DNA of 64,000 nt from SZUA-430 sp046153995 (GTDB lineage: Bacteria; Pseudomonadota; Alphaproteobacteria; Micropepsales; Micropepsaceae). The notes beneath the pieces were generated by a model. That model searched no databases. It was given only the letters and a program-made list of their open reading frames with translations, and was not told the origin of the DNA. The stretch lies in contig JBJXEH010000065.1 in NCBI GenBank assembly GCA_046153995.1, forward strand, positions 1 to 64,000. The letters are read 5' to 3'. Shown here one piece after another: positions 40,419-48,680 of the stretch. Numbering within the stretch: the stretch's first letter is position 1; the number at the start of each line of letters is the position of its first letter. The position numbers and the translations under genes were made by a program.

Positions 40419-40550
40419 GCGGCTTGATCCTGGCGGAATCGTTAGGCTTTCGAACAATCGCCGGTTGCTGAGCCCAAACGTCGCGGCCTATGCTGCGGTG
40501 CACGATCCAAGGGTGGGGCCTTGGTTCGTTGGGGGCGTTGTCGAACCTTC

Positions 40551-41876
40551 ATGAACGTTCATCGAAGCGCACTCTCGGAAGAGATTGGAGCGTCGCGTTT
40601 GGGAGCGGGCGAAGTCACCGCGTTTCTGAGCGAGAACCCAAACGTTCAATATGTCGATTGCGTGTTCGTCGATCTGTGCGGAAACGTCCGGGGAAAGAGA
40701 ATCGCGAGCGCGGAACTTGAAAACGTGTTTCGAAGCGGCATCGCGGTTCCGTCATCGATTTATTTTCTGGATGCCCGAGGCGACGTCGTCGACCGCTTGC
40801 CTGAAGGTGCAGGTGGAGCGGGGACAGCTTGGCCGGTTGCCGGGTCGTTGACATGCGTGAGCTGGGCGCAACGGCCGCACGGTCAGGTGCTGATGTCGCT
40901 CTCGGATACAGAAGGTGCCCCTTACTTCGGTGAACCGCGCAATGTGTTGAAGCGGGTTCTGCGGCGGTTCGAGGAGTTCGGCGTCGTTCCCGCAATCGGT
41001 GTTGAAATCGACGCTTACCTCGTCGAACGCGAACGCGGCAAGGACGGCGCACCGCTTGCGTTGACGCCGGCGAACGCCGACGTGGCAAAGACCATCTGCG
41101 ACGGGATTGTGGCGTCGGCTGACGTGCAGAAGTTGCCGCGGATTCTAGTTGCCGGCAGCGTTCCGCGTATGCAGTTCGGAGTTGCGATGGGGGGCGACGC
41201 CCTTGCCGCCGCCGATCATGCGGTGTTCTTGCGCCAGATCGTGCGTGCGGTGGCGCGGAAAGAGAAACGCGACGCGCTATTTATGGCGAGGCCGCTTCTG
41301 GGGCAGCCCGGGTGCGGCCTGCGTGTCACCGTCGATCTCAGGCGCGCTGGCGAGAGCGTGCTCTCGTCCGGCGCGGGAGGCGATCTTGTGCGGTTTGCCG
41401 TTGGCGGGCTTCAGGCGCTGACCGCGGAGTCGTTGGCGATCTTTGCGCCGGGCGTAAACGCCTTTCGTCGCTTCGGCGGCCAGCATGCGCTGTCCCGGAA
41501 CAGGCGCTGGGGCTACGGCAATACGACGGCAAACGTGTCAATTGAGGCGCGCGGTGGGCAGATTGCGATCGAGCACAGGCTCGCCGCCGCGGACGCCAAT
41601 CCGTATCTCGCGCTGGCAGCCGTTCTGGCCGGGCTTCACTACGGGATCGGGCAGAATATCGATCCGGGTCAGGCCGCCGATAGTGACGTTTCCGCGTTTG
41701 CCGATCCCACATTTCCAGTGAACATCGACGCTGCGCTGCTCGCGCTCGAGAACGGCAGCGTGATGAGGGAGTATTTGGGTCCCGCGTATGTCGATCTTTA
41801 TTGCACGACCAAGCGGGCAGAGCTTGAGCGCTTCCGCAACGTAATCCCGGCACACGAGTACGATTGGTACGCCTAA
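40551..41876 (+). CDS. Glutamine-synthetase-like protein with degenerate active site
   Basis: A 441-residue protein of the glutamine synthetase / gamma-glutamylpolyamine synthetase family. The N-terminal beta-grasp region (VQYVDCVFVDLCGNVRGKRI), first metal motif (GVEIDAYLV), GDALAAADH and IEHRLAAADANPYLALAAVLAG are recognisable. Two key motifs are changed: the QxE motif reads MQFGV (Glu lost), and the GMHVHQS motif, which holds an essential His, reads GLRVTVD. These changes suggest loss of standard ligase activity or a new reaction. ATG 40551 gives the usual family N-terminus. It may act with the PotD-like protein upstream in polyamine handling. Its stop codon overlaps the stop of the convergent kinase gene. 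Confidence 0.85.
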   Translation: MNVHRSALSEEIGASRLGAGEVTAFLSENPNVQYVDCVFVDLCGNVRGKRIASAELENVFRSGIAVPSSIYFLDARGDVVDRLPEGAGGAGTAWPVAGSLTCVSWAQRPHGQVLMSLSDTEGAPYFGEPRNVLKRVLRRFEEFGVVPAIGVEIDAYLVERERGKDGAPLALTPANADVAKTICDGIVASADVQKLPRILVAGSVPRMQFGVAMGGDALAAADHAVFLRQIVRAVARKEKRDALFMARPLLGQPGCGLRVTVDLRRAGESVLSSGAGGDLVRFAVGGLQALTAESLAIFAPGVNAFRRFGGQHALSRNRRWGYGNTTANVSIEARGGQIAIEHRLAAADANPYLALAAVLAGLHYGIGQNIDPGQAADSDVSAFADPTFPVNIDAALLALENGSVMREYLGPAYVDLYCTTKRAELERFRNVIPAHEYDWYA

Positions 41877-44380
41877 GCTGCGCGAGCCGCGTTCTCTTCG
41901 GCAAACGGCAACGTGAAGGTGGCGCTGGTGCCGATCGCAAGTTCGCTTTCTAAGACAAGCGTGCCGCCGTGCAATTCGACGAGCGCACTAGAGACCGGAA
42001 GACCAAGCCCCATGCCGCCGTTGTTTTGGTGGCCGGCGGTTTCGGCTTTCTCGAACGGCTTCATCACGCGGGGAATGTCGTTTTCCTCGATGCCGATGCC
42101 AGTGTCGTGAATCCAGATAGCGACGCCATTCGCATCGGCGCGCGTTTCGACCGTAATGAAGCCGTCGGAGCTGTTGAACTTGATCGCGTTCGATAAGAGG
42201 TTCAGCAGAACCTGCTTGATCGCGCGGCGGTCGGCTTTGACGGGCGGCAGGTCCGGCGTGTTGATGCGGAACTGGAGACCCGCTTCGTCGGCCTTGGGCT
42301 TGATCGTCTTGATCGCGTCGTTGACGAGTTGCGACGGGTCGACCGGGACGAACTCAAGTTCGATCTTGCCGGATTCGATCCGCGCCATGCTGAGCGCATC
42401 GTTGATCAGGTCGAGCAGGTGCTGGCCCGAGCGGTTGATGTCGCTTGCGTACTCGGCATAGCGCGGGGGCAGGGCGCCCAGCATCTCGTTCCGCATGACG
42501 TCGGAAAAGCCGATAATGGCGTTCAGCGGCGTGCGCAGTTCGTGGCTGACGTTCGCCAAGAATTCGGACTTTGCGCGACTGCCTTCTTCCGCACGCTCTT
42601 TCTCCGACTCTAGACGCTTTGCCAGTTCGCTAAGTTCGCGAGTTTGGGCTTCGAGAAGATTGCGCGAGGTTTCGAGTTCGTCTTCGTGCGCCTTAAGCGC
42701 CGTAATATCGGTTGCGACGGCGATTTTGCCGCCTTCGAGCGCGCGGCGTTCGCTAACGAGCAGCCAACGGCTACCCGCTTTCTGGAGCTCGATCGTCCCG
42801 GTGTTGCCCGAGGAATCGAACATTTCTAGCGGGACGGCGCTGTCGGCGTCTTCACCGGGAGATTTCGCGCGCTTGAAGATTGCTTCGCGAGATTCGCCCG
42901 CGCGAACGCCTTCAATCCCGTAAAAATCTTGGAAGCGCTTATTGCAGACAATCAGTTGATCATCCTTGTCCCAAAGGACAAATGCTTCAGCCGCGTTCTC
43001 GAATGCCGCTTCGAGCACGCGTTCAACGGCGTCCACACGCGCGTCGGCGCGCTTCTGGTCGGAGATGTCGAGGACGATTCCGGACAAGCGGCCATCGTCG
43101 GAGCGGATGGTACGATAGTGCTGTCCCTTGGCGCGCATCCAGACCCAATGGCCGTCCGCATGTTTAGCCCTGAACGAGCGGTCGTAACCGTCGGCGCCGG
43201 AGCGGACCGAGCTTTCGATGGCGCTCAACACGAAGCGATCGTCGGGGTGGATGAGTTCTTCTGCTTCGTCCAGCGACATGATGCGGGGCTGCTTGCCCCG
43301 GCCAAGCAAGGAATTCATCGCACCTGACCAATAGAGGCGGCGGTTGGCAATGTCCCAGTCCCAGATACCGCATTTTGCGCCACTGACCGCGAGTTCGAAG
43401 CGTTCCTCGGTGCGGCGAAGGACGTTGTCCACCCGCGACGTGCGCTCGATCTGCATGAGTAACGCCCAGGCAAGCGCTGCGCCCAGAAGGCTCGGCCCAA
43501 AGATCATGATCGAGTACAGCGGCAGCGATTGGTACCACTGCGACAGGGCGTCGGCAGCACGTACGACGGTTACAAGTCTAAGGTCGTATCCCGGAAGCAG
43601 TCTGGTCGTCGTCAAATAGTTTGCGCCACCGTCGGCGATGTAACGCAGCGACGGGGTTGTCGATACGTTTGCTGGAATGACGGACGCTGCTTGCGCGTAA
43701 AGAGAGTCGTCAATCGTGGTCGAAGCGATGCGGCGGGTTTGCGCATCGGCCAAGATGACGCCAACGCTGCGGCTGCCCTGAACGCTTTCAAGGAGGCCCG
43801 TGAGATAACGCGGGTCGATTAGCGCGAACACGAACTGTCCGGCGATGCTGTCGCTTCGCATCGCGACCACGAACGGGCTCTTCCCAAACTCGTCGTCGGC
43901 GAGCGTGCCAGAGACGAAGCGGACACTTTCGGGCGTACCCGAGAGTCTGCGCAGCAACGTCATGTCGGTAAGGCGGCGCGGCTCAATCGGTATCCCGCTC
44001 TTGTCCCAAGCAACGTTTCCAAGGGCGTCCGTTGCGACGACGTTGATGAGCGCGGGGTCGGCTGCAACGGCGGCCCCCGGTGCGATGCGCACCGAGCGTT
44101 CCAGCATCACGCGCGTGCGGTCGAGGGCGCCTGTGACGAGCGCGCCGGTGACGGCAACGAATGAGCGAGACTCGCGCTCAACCTGTTCCAGCGCGATTGC
44201 ATGGTCCTTGCGCATTTGAATGGAGGCGGCTGCTGCAACCGAAAGCACGGTTGCAAAGGTCCCCAGCACAATCCAAAGCGACGTACGCCGTTTCGCCGTC
44301 ATCCCCGACCATGCGCCTAAGGCGCGTACCGGCGACGAACGGACCGTTGTTGTTGTGGCTATTGCCATTTTTGATCGCAC
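41873..44380 (-). CDS. Membrane sensor histidine kinase with PAS domains (PleC/DivJ-like)
   Basis: An 835-residue sensor kinase. Layout: first transmembrane helix at about residues 34-54, periplasmic double-Cache-like region of about 230 residues (IDPRYLTGLLESVQG), second transmembrane helix (SIMIFGPSLLGAALAWALL), PAS domain with PAC (IWDWDIANRRLYWSGAM), a second PAS (AFVLWDKDDQLIVCNKRFQDFYG), a coiled linker, HisKA with the phospho-accepting His in FLANVSHELRTPLNAIIGFSDVM, and HATPase motifs (NLLSNAIKF, HDTGIGIEE, GGMGLGLPV). The HisKA is of the type found in PleC and DivJ. No receiver domain or response regulator gene is adjacent, so it is an orphan kinase. GTG 44380 or ATG 44368 could be the start. 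Confidence 0.9.
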   Translation of the reverse strand: MRSKMAIATTTTVRSSPVRALGAWSGMTAKRRTSLWIVLGTFATVLSVAAAASIQMRKDHAIALEQVERESRSFVAVTGALVTGALDRTRVMLERSVRIAPGAAVAADPALINVVATDALGNVAWDKSGIPIEPRRLTDMTLLRRLSGTPESVRFVSGTLADDEFGKSPFVVAMRSDSIAGQFVFALIDPRYLTGLLESVQGSRSVGVILADAQTRRIASTTIDDSLYAQAASVIPANVSTTPSLRYIADGGANYLTTTRLLPGYDLRLVTVVRAADALSQWYQSLPLYSIMIFGPSLLGAALAWALLMQIERTSRVDNVLRRTEERFELAVSGAKCGIWDWDIANRRLYWSGAMNSLLGRGKQPRIMSLDEAEELIHPDDRFVLSAIESSVRSGADGYDRSFRAKHADGHWVWMRAKGQHYRTIRSDDGRLSGIVLDISDQKRADARVDAVERVLEAAFENAAEAFVLWDKDDQLIVCNKRFQDFYGIEGVRAGESREAIFKRAKSPGEDADSAVPLEMFDSSGNTGTIELQKAGSRWLLVSERRALEGGKIAVATDITALKAHEDELETSRNLLEAQTRELSELAKRLESEKERAEEGSRAKSEFLANVSHELRTPLNAIIGFSDVMRNEMLGALPPRYAEYASDINRSGQHLLDLINDALSMARIESGKIELEFVPVDPSQLVNDAIKTIKPKADEAGLQFRINTPDLPPVKADRRAIKQVLLNLLSNAIKFNSSDGFITVETRADANGVAIWIHDTGIGIEENDIPRVMKPFEKAETAGHQNNGGMGLGLPVSSALVELHGGTLVLESELAIGTSATFTLPFAEENAARAA

Positions 44381-44416
44381 AGACTCGAATCAGGTCCAGG
44401 GACCGATTATGTCGGT

Positions 44417-44443
44417 CGCACCGGGCCTGCAACACCCGGTGCG
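44417..44443. other. Hairpin downstream of pepN
   Basis: Perfect 9-base stem CGCACCGGG (44417-44425) with CCCGGTGCG (44435-44443), preceded by a smaller one, GACCGA/TCGGTC (44401-44417). There is no T-run, so it may stabilise the 3' end of the pepN transcript or slow read-through into the kinase gene. Confidence 0.5.
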
Positions 44444-44486
44444 TGCGATCTGCAACAGGTAAAGACCGAATCGTGGCTTTCGGGAC

Positions 44487-47120
44487 TCAGCCGAGGGTCT
44501 TCTCGGTGATCTCCTGCACGTTGCGGGAAAGGCTCTTTGCATCCTTGATGCGCATCAGCTGTTCGCGCATCAGTTTTTGCCGTTTGCCGTCGAAGCGGCG
44601 CCAGGTTTCGAACGCGCCACAGAGGCGGGCCGCGACCTGCGGGTTCAGCTTGTCGAGCTTCATGATGTTGTCGGCCAGGAATGCATAGCCAGCACCGTCA
44701 GAGGCATGGAAGCGAAGCTGATTATTCATGACAAACGCGCCGATCAAGGCACGGACTCGGTTTGGGTTTTCGATGTTGAAGGCCGCGTGCTTGGTGAGCG
44801 CTTTGACCTGAGCCAGCGCGTCGGGGCGGCAGGAGCTGGCCTGTAAAGCCATCCATTTGTCGGTGACCAAGGGATTGGCCTTCCACTGGTCGTAAAACTG
44901 CTTCAGCGCCTTGTCATGTTCCTCACCCTGCATATCGACCAACGGAGCCATGCCGCCAATTTTGTCGGTCATATTGTCGGCGCCGCGGAACTGCTCGAAC
45001 GCCAGGGTGCGGGTTTCTTTGGTGTCTTCCGCCGTCAGGAAGCGGAGGCACATGTTGCGGAGCGCCCGGCGCCCCGCCGACGTGGCGTCGGGGCTGAAGG
45101 GTTCGTTGCTTTTGAACGATTGGTAGGTTTCGCGAAGGGCGCCGTTGTGGGTTGAGGCCAGCGCTTTCCTGAGGGTTTCGCGCGCGGCATGGATGGCATC
45201 GGGATCGGCGCCTTCGATCAGCTGCGCGATTTCCATCTCGCTCGGAAGTTGGATCGCAAGCGCCGTGAACGACGGGTCTTTGCGCGCATCGCGCAGCAGC
45301 TCGCCGAACGCGTCGATATAGAGATCGTCGGCCTCCGGCTCTTTTCCTGCGACGACCTGCTTGGTCATACGCAGTAGGGTGCTCGTCGCGATGCTTTGAC
45401 CGGCTTCCCACCGATTGAACGCGTCTGAGTCCTTCGCCATCAGGAACGCGCGGTCTTCGCCTTTCAGGTCCGTCTCGAAGCGGACGGGAGCCGAGAAGCC
45501 CCGGCCAATCGACGGCACCACAGGCTCAGTGATGCCGGTGAGCTTGAACGTCTGTTTTGCCTTTCGAAGATTGAGGACGTGACTGGTCGCTTTGCCGCCG
45601 TCATGCGTAGCCGCGACGTCGCGGCCACTCTTGCGCCCGACGAGGCCGACCGCCACGGGAATGTGCATCGGCTCTTTGGCTTTTTGCCCCGGCGTTGCGG
45701 CCAAATGCTGTTCCAATGTCACCTCGTAGGTTTTTGACGCGGCGTCGTACTTCCCGCGGGCTTTCACATGCGGCGTGCCGGCTTGCGAGTACCAAAGTTT
45801 GAATTGCGTCAGATCAACGTCGTTCGCGTCTTCCATCGCTTTGGTGAAGTCGTCGCAGGTGGCAGCGGTGCCATCGTGACGGGCGAAGTAGAGGTCGGAG
45901 CCTTTGCGGAAGCCTTCCGTGCCCAAGATCGTGCGCAGCATGCGGCAGAGTTCGGCGCCCTTCTCATAGACGGTCGCCGTATAGAAGTTGTCGATCGTGA
46001 GGTACGAGTCCGGTCGGACGGGATGGGCGAGCGGGCCGCCATCTTCTTGGAATTGCCGAGCGCGCAGGGCGCGTACGTCGCCGATACGTTCGACGGCAGC
46101 GGATCGCATGTCGGCCGAGAACGATTGATCGCGAAAGACAGTGAAGCCTTCTTTGAGCGAGAGTTGGAACCAATCGCGGCATGTCACGCGGTTGCCGGAC
46201 CAATTGTGAAAATACTCGTGACCGACGACGGCTTCGATCAGATCGTAGTCGGTGTCCGTCGCGGTGTCGGGCCGGGCCAGGATCAGCTTGTCGTTGAAGA
46301 TGTTGAGACCCTTGTTCTCCATGGCGCCGAAATTGAAGGCGCTGACGGCCACGATATTGAAGACATCGAGATCGTACTCGCGGCCGTAAGCGTCTTCGTC
46401 CCATTTCATCGAGCGTTTGAGCGCACCCATCGCGAAGTCGACTTTGTCTTCGTTACCGTGGGTTACGTAGATGCCGAGCTTCACGCGGCGGCCGGAGCTT
46501 GTGATGTAGTGGTCTTCGGCGTGCGCGAGATCGCCTGCGACGAGCGCGAAGAGGTACGACGGCTTCGGAAACGGGTCGTCCCATTCGGCCATATGGCGGC
46601 CGCCGGGTAGCGCCGTGTAGCCGTCCGGGTTGCCGTTCGAGAGCAGAACCGGGAACCGCGCCTTGTCGGCAATCATGCGCACGCGGTAGGCCGACATGTT
46701 GTCCGGCCGGTCGTACGAATATGTGATGCGGCGAAAGCCTTCGGCCTCGCACTGCGTGCAGAACATGCCGTCGGACATGTAAAGGCCACTTAGTGCCATA
46801 TTCGCTTTCGGGTTCATCTCGACAGCAGTATCGAGGCGAAAGCGCGTCGCCGGCGGATGCTTGATCGTGAGCTTGTCGGCAGTGACCTCGTAAGCGTCTT
46901 TTGCCAGCGGCCGCCCGTCGAGCTTGATGTCGAGAAGCTTCAGGTGTTCGCCGTCCAGCACCAGCGGGCCGACAGCGTCGTTCTGGCGCTCGATGTGTAG
47001 CGTCGCGTAAACGCGCGTTGCCGTCTCGTCGAGGTGGAACTCAAGCTCGGTCCGCGCGACGCGATAGGGGGCAGCGCGGTAGTCCTGACGACGGATGGGG
47101 ATCGGCGTTTCGGTTTTCAT
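44487..47120 (-). CDS. pepN: Aminopeptidase N (M1 family)
   Basis: Cytoplasmic zinc aminopeptidase of 877 residues that removes N-terminal amino acids from peptides, full length for the bacterial PepN type. The substrate-binding GAMENKGLNIFN motif and zinc motif HEYFHNWSGNRVTCRDWFQLSLKEG are present with the first His at residue 301 and the third ligand Glu at the end of that segment. The C-terminal DUF3458-type helical domain follows (RFETDLKGEDRAFLMAKDSDAFNRWEAGQ). It stands alone as a unit. Together with the S46 peptidase, M32 fusion and pyroglutamyl peptidase it gives this window a strong peptide-breakdown theme. Confidence 0.96.
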   Translation of the reverse strand: MKTETPIPIRRQDYRAAPYRVARTELEFHLDETATRVYATLHIERQNDAVGPLVLDGEHLKLLDIKLDGRPLAKDAYEVTADKLTIKHPPATRFRLDTAVEMNPKANMALSGLYMSDGMFCTQCEAEGFRRITYSYDRPDNMSAYRVRMIADKARFPVLLSNGNPDGYTALPGGRHMAEWDDPFPKPSYLFALVAGDLAHAEDHYITSSGRRVKLGIYVTHGNEDKVDFAMGALKRSMKWDEDAYGREYDLDVFNIVAVSAFNFGAMENKGLNIFNDKLILARPDTATDTDYDLIEAVVGHEYFHNWSGNRVTCRDWFQLSLKEGFTVFRDQSFSADMRSAAVERIGDVRALRARQFQEDGGPLAHPVRPDSYLTIDNFYTATVYEKGAELCRMLRTILGTEGFRKGSDLYFARHDGTAATCDDFTKAMEDANDVDLTQFKLWYSQAGTPHVKARGKYDAASKTYEVTLEQHLAATPGQKAKEPMHIPVAVGLVGRKSGRDVAATHDGGKATSHVLNLRKAKQTFKLTGITEPVVPSIGRGFSAPVRFETDLKGEDRAFLMAKDSDAFNRWEAGQSIATSTLLRMTKQVVAGKEPEADDLYIDAFGELLRDARKDPSFTALAIQLPSEMEIAQLIEGADPDAIHAARETLRKALASTHNGALRETYQSFKSNEPFSPDATSAGRRALRNMCLRFLTAEDTKETRTLAFEQFRGADNMTDKIGGMAPLVDMQGEEHDKALKQFYDQWKANPLVTDKWMALQASSCRPDALAQVKALTKHAAFNIENPNRVRALIGAFVMNNQLRFHASDGAGYAFLADNIMKLDKLNPQVAARLCGAFETWRRFDGKRQKLMREQLMRIKDAKSLSRNVQEITEKTLG

Positions 47121-47186
47121 GACGCAAGGGCTCTCACTAAGCGAAGCCTCGCGTTGTAGGCGATTTGGGCTGCGGTGCGGTAGGCC

Positions 47187-47981
47187 CTAGTCGAACACGG
47201 CGCCGAGATCGAGTTTTGGGCCCGCCAAGCCGCCAAATGTACCCTGTTCGGCTATCTCCTTCGCGGCGGTGGAGAAACCTCGCCAGGCGGCAAGGGCGAG
47301 CGAACCACCGACGCTGATCCGACGCACGCCAAGCTCGGCGATCTCGGCCACGGTGATCCAGGGGCCACCGATCAAGTTCACTGGCTTCGGCGCGACGGCG
47401 CGCACAACAGCTGCGATGTCGTCTTTCTTGCTCAATCCCGGCGCGAACAAGCAGTCGGCACCGGCGGCAGCGAAGGCTTGGAGACGCTTGATCGTCTCCG
47501 CTAAGTCTGGGCGGCCCCGGATGAAGCCTTCTGTGCGCGCCGTCAGTAGAACGCCGCTACCAGATTTATCGATCGCGGCGCGCGCGGCTTTGATGCGGTC
47601 GACGGCGTCGTCGAACGCGTAGAGCGGTTCGCCGTCGCCGCGCGTAGAGTCTTCAATCGACAGACCGGCGATGCCGGTCGCGACCGCTTTCGTGACGTTC
47701 GCAGCGACGCCATCCGGTTCGACGGCGAGCCCGTCCTCGAAGTCGGCGTTGACGGGGATGGTCACGGCACCGGCCAGCGTCTTCAAATGCGCGAGCAACT
47801 GGTCGAGGGTGACGTCGTTATCGCGGTGACCCTGCGACCAGGCGAACCCTGCGCTTGTGCTCGCGATCGCTTTGAACCCGAGTTTTTCCAGATAAATCGC
47901 GCTGCCGCCGTCCCACGGGTTTGGAATGACGAAGCAGCCGCGCTCGTGCAAACGGCGGAACGTGTCGATCTTGGATGACAT
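47187..47981 (-). CDS. Isocitrate lyase/PEP mutase family protein
   Basis: A 264-residue TIM-barrel enzyme acting on carbon-carbon or carbon-phosphorus bonds of small oxo-acids. Motifs: IPNPWDGGSAIYLEKLGFKAIASTSAGFAWSQG at the start, VNADFEDGLA (metal-binding), SIEDSTRGDG and VLLTARTEGF. The classical isocitrate lyase KKCGH motif is missing, as in the oxaloacetate-hydrolase/methylisocitrate-lyase-like branch. The exact substrate is unknown. It is monocistronic, and the terminator of the upstream gene lies just before its start, so the promoter must be very short or embedded there. Confidence 0.85.
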   Translation of the reverse strand: MSSKIDTFRRLHERGCFVIPNPWDGGSAIYLEKLGFKAIASTSAGFAWSQGHRDNDVTLDQLLAHLKTLAGAVTIPVNADFEDGLAVEPDGVAANVTKAVATGIAGLSIEDSTRGDGEPLYAFDDAVDRIKAARAAIDKSGSGVLLTARTEGFIRGRPDLAETIKRLQAFAAAGADCLFAPGLSKKDDIAAVVRAVAPKPVNLIGGPWITVAEIAELGVRRISVGGSLALAAWRGFSTAAKEIAEQGTFGGLAGPKLDLGAVFD

Positions 47982-47992
47982 GGCGGTTTTCC

Positions 47993-48029
47993 GGAAAAGG
48001 TTCGGGCGTCAATAGGCGGACGCCCGAAC
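47993..48029 (-). terminator. Terminator after the 179-aa hypothetical gene
   Basis: On the minus strand GTTCGGGCGTC-type arms of 11 bases (48019-48029 with 48000-48010) form a perfect stem with an 8-base loop, followed by CCTTTTCC. It lies 32 bases after the stop of the minus-strand gene ending at 48062. Confidence 0.75.
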
Positions 48030-48061
48030 GTCAATTCTTCCCGGAAGCTGTTGTCAACAGC

Positions 48062-48601
48062 TTACTGCGGAATGTCCTGCTCGATGTAGCGCAGCATGCC
48101 GGCCGCTTCCTGGCAGAGCGTTTGCACTTCGTGCGGAACGTTTTCCGGCTCAAGCTTCACGAAATCGCTAAGAACGCGCAGGAGCGCTGCCATCTTTGGC
48201 GCCGTCACGATCATCCGCGCCTGGTGTTCAATCTTCTCCGGATAGAGATCGTATTCCGCACCCGGCGTGCGCCAGCCGCCCCATTCCGCTTCACCGGTCA
48301 CGACCTGCGGGTGCGTGCCGGGGTAGGGGTGGTTGCCGCATTCTTCGGGGGCTTTGTACTTGTTCTTCGCGCGGATAAGCCGCCAGTTCTCGGCGCCGAC
48401 GGCGATGGACGAGGAGTTATGCGCTTGTTCGGTTTGCAGTTCTTCGGCTGTGAACTCGCGGCCCAGACCAACATCGTAGAAGATGCGCAGCGGCTCATCC
48501 AAACCCTTCGCCCAATGCGGGACCACGCGCTCGATCGTCGACCACGTGCCGACGGTCTTCACATAGATGCGCTGGTTCTTGTGAAATACTGCTTTCGCCA
48601 T
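48062..48601 (-). CDS. Conserved hypothetical protein (179 aa)
   Basis: A soluble protein rich in Trp, Tyr and His in its first two thirds (VKTVGTWSTIERVVPHWAKGLDEPLRIFYDVGLGREFTAEEL) and helical at its end (APKMAALLRVLSDFVKLEP, AAGMLRYIEQDIPQ). No signal peptide or membrane segment. I recall similar uncharacterised proteins in alphaproteobacteria but cannot name a family or function. The ribosome binding site AGGGG, six bases before the ATG, lies in the 3' arm of a stable hairpin, so translation may be controlled. A terminator follows the gene. Confidence 0.75.
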   Translation of the reverse strand: MAKAVFHKNQRIYVKTVGTWSTIERVVPHWAKGLDEPLRIFYDVGLGREFTAEELQTEQAHNSSSIAVGAENWRLIRAKNKYKAPEECGNHPYPGTHPQVVTGEAEWGGWRTPGAEYDLYPEKIEHQARMIVTAPKMAALLRVLSDFVKLEPENVPHEVQTLCQEAAGMLRYIEQDIPQ

Positions 48602-48608
48602 GACTAAC

Positions 48609-48642
48609 CCCTGGCGCCATTTTTCGGCGCTTTGTCCCAGGG
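48609..48642 (-). promoter_or_regulatory. Hairpin sequestering the ribosome binding site of the 179-aa gene
   Basis: On the minus strand the outer arms CCCTG (48642-48638) and CAGGG (48613-48609) and inner arms GCGCC (48630-48626) and GGCGC (48618-48614) form a two-tier stem. The 3' outer arm contains the Shine-Dalgarno AGGGG. It could be a thermosensor-like or protein-binding control element; it also lies where the RND operon would terminate. Confidence 0.45.
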
Positions 48643-48680
48643 TGTATCCTGCCGGAGCCGGCTTAAAGCGCGGTTAAACT

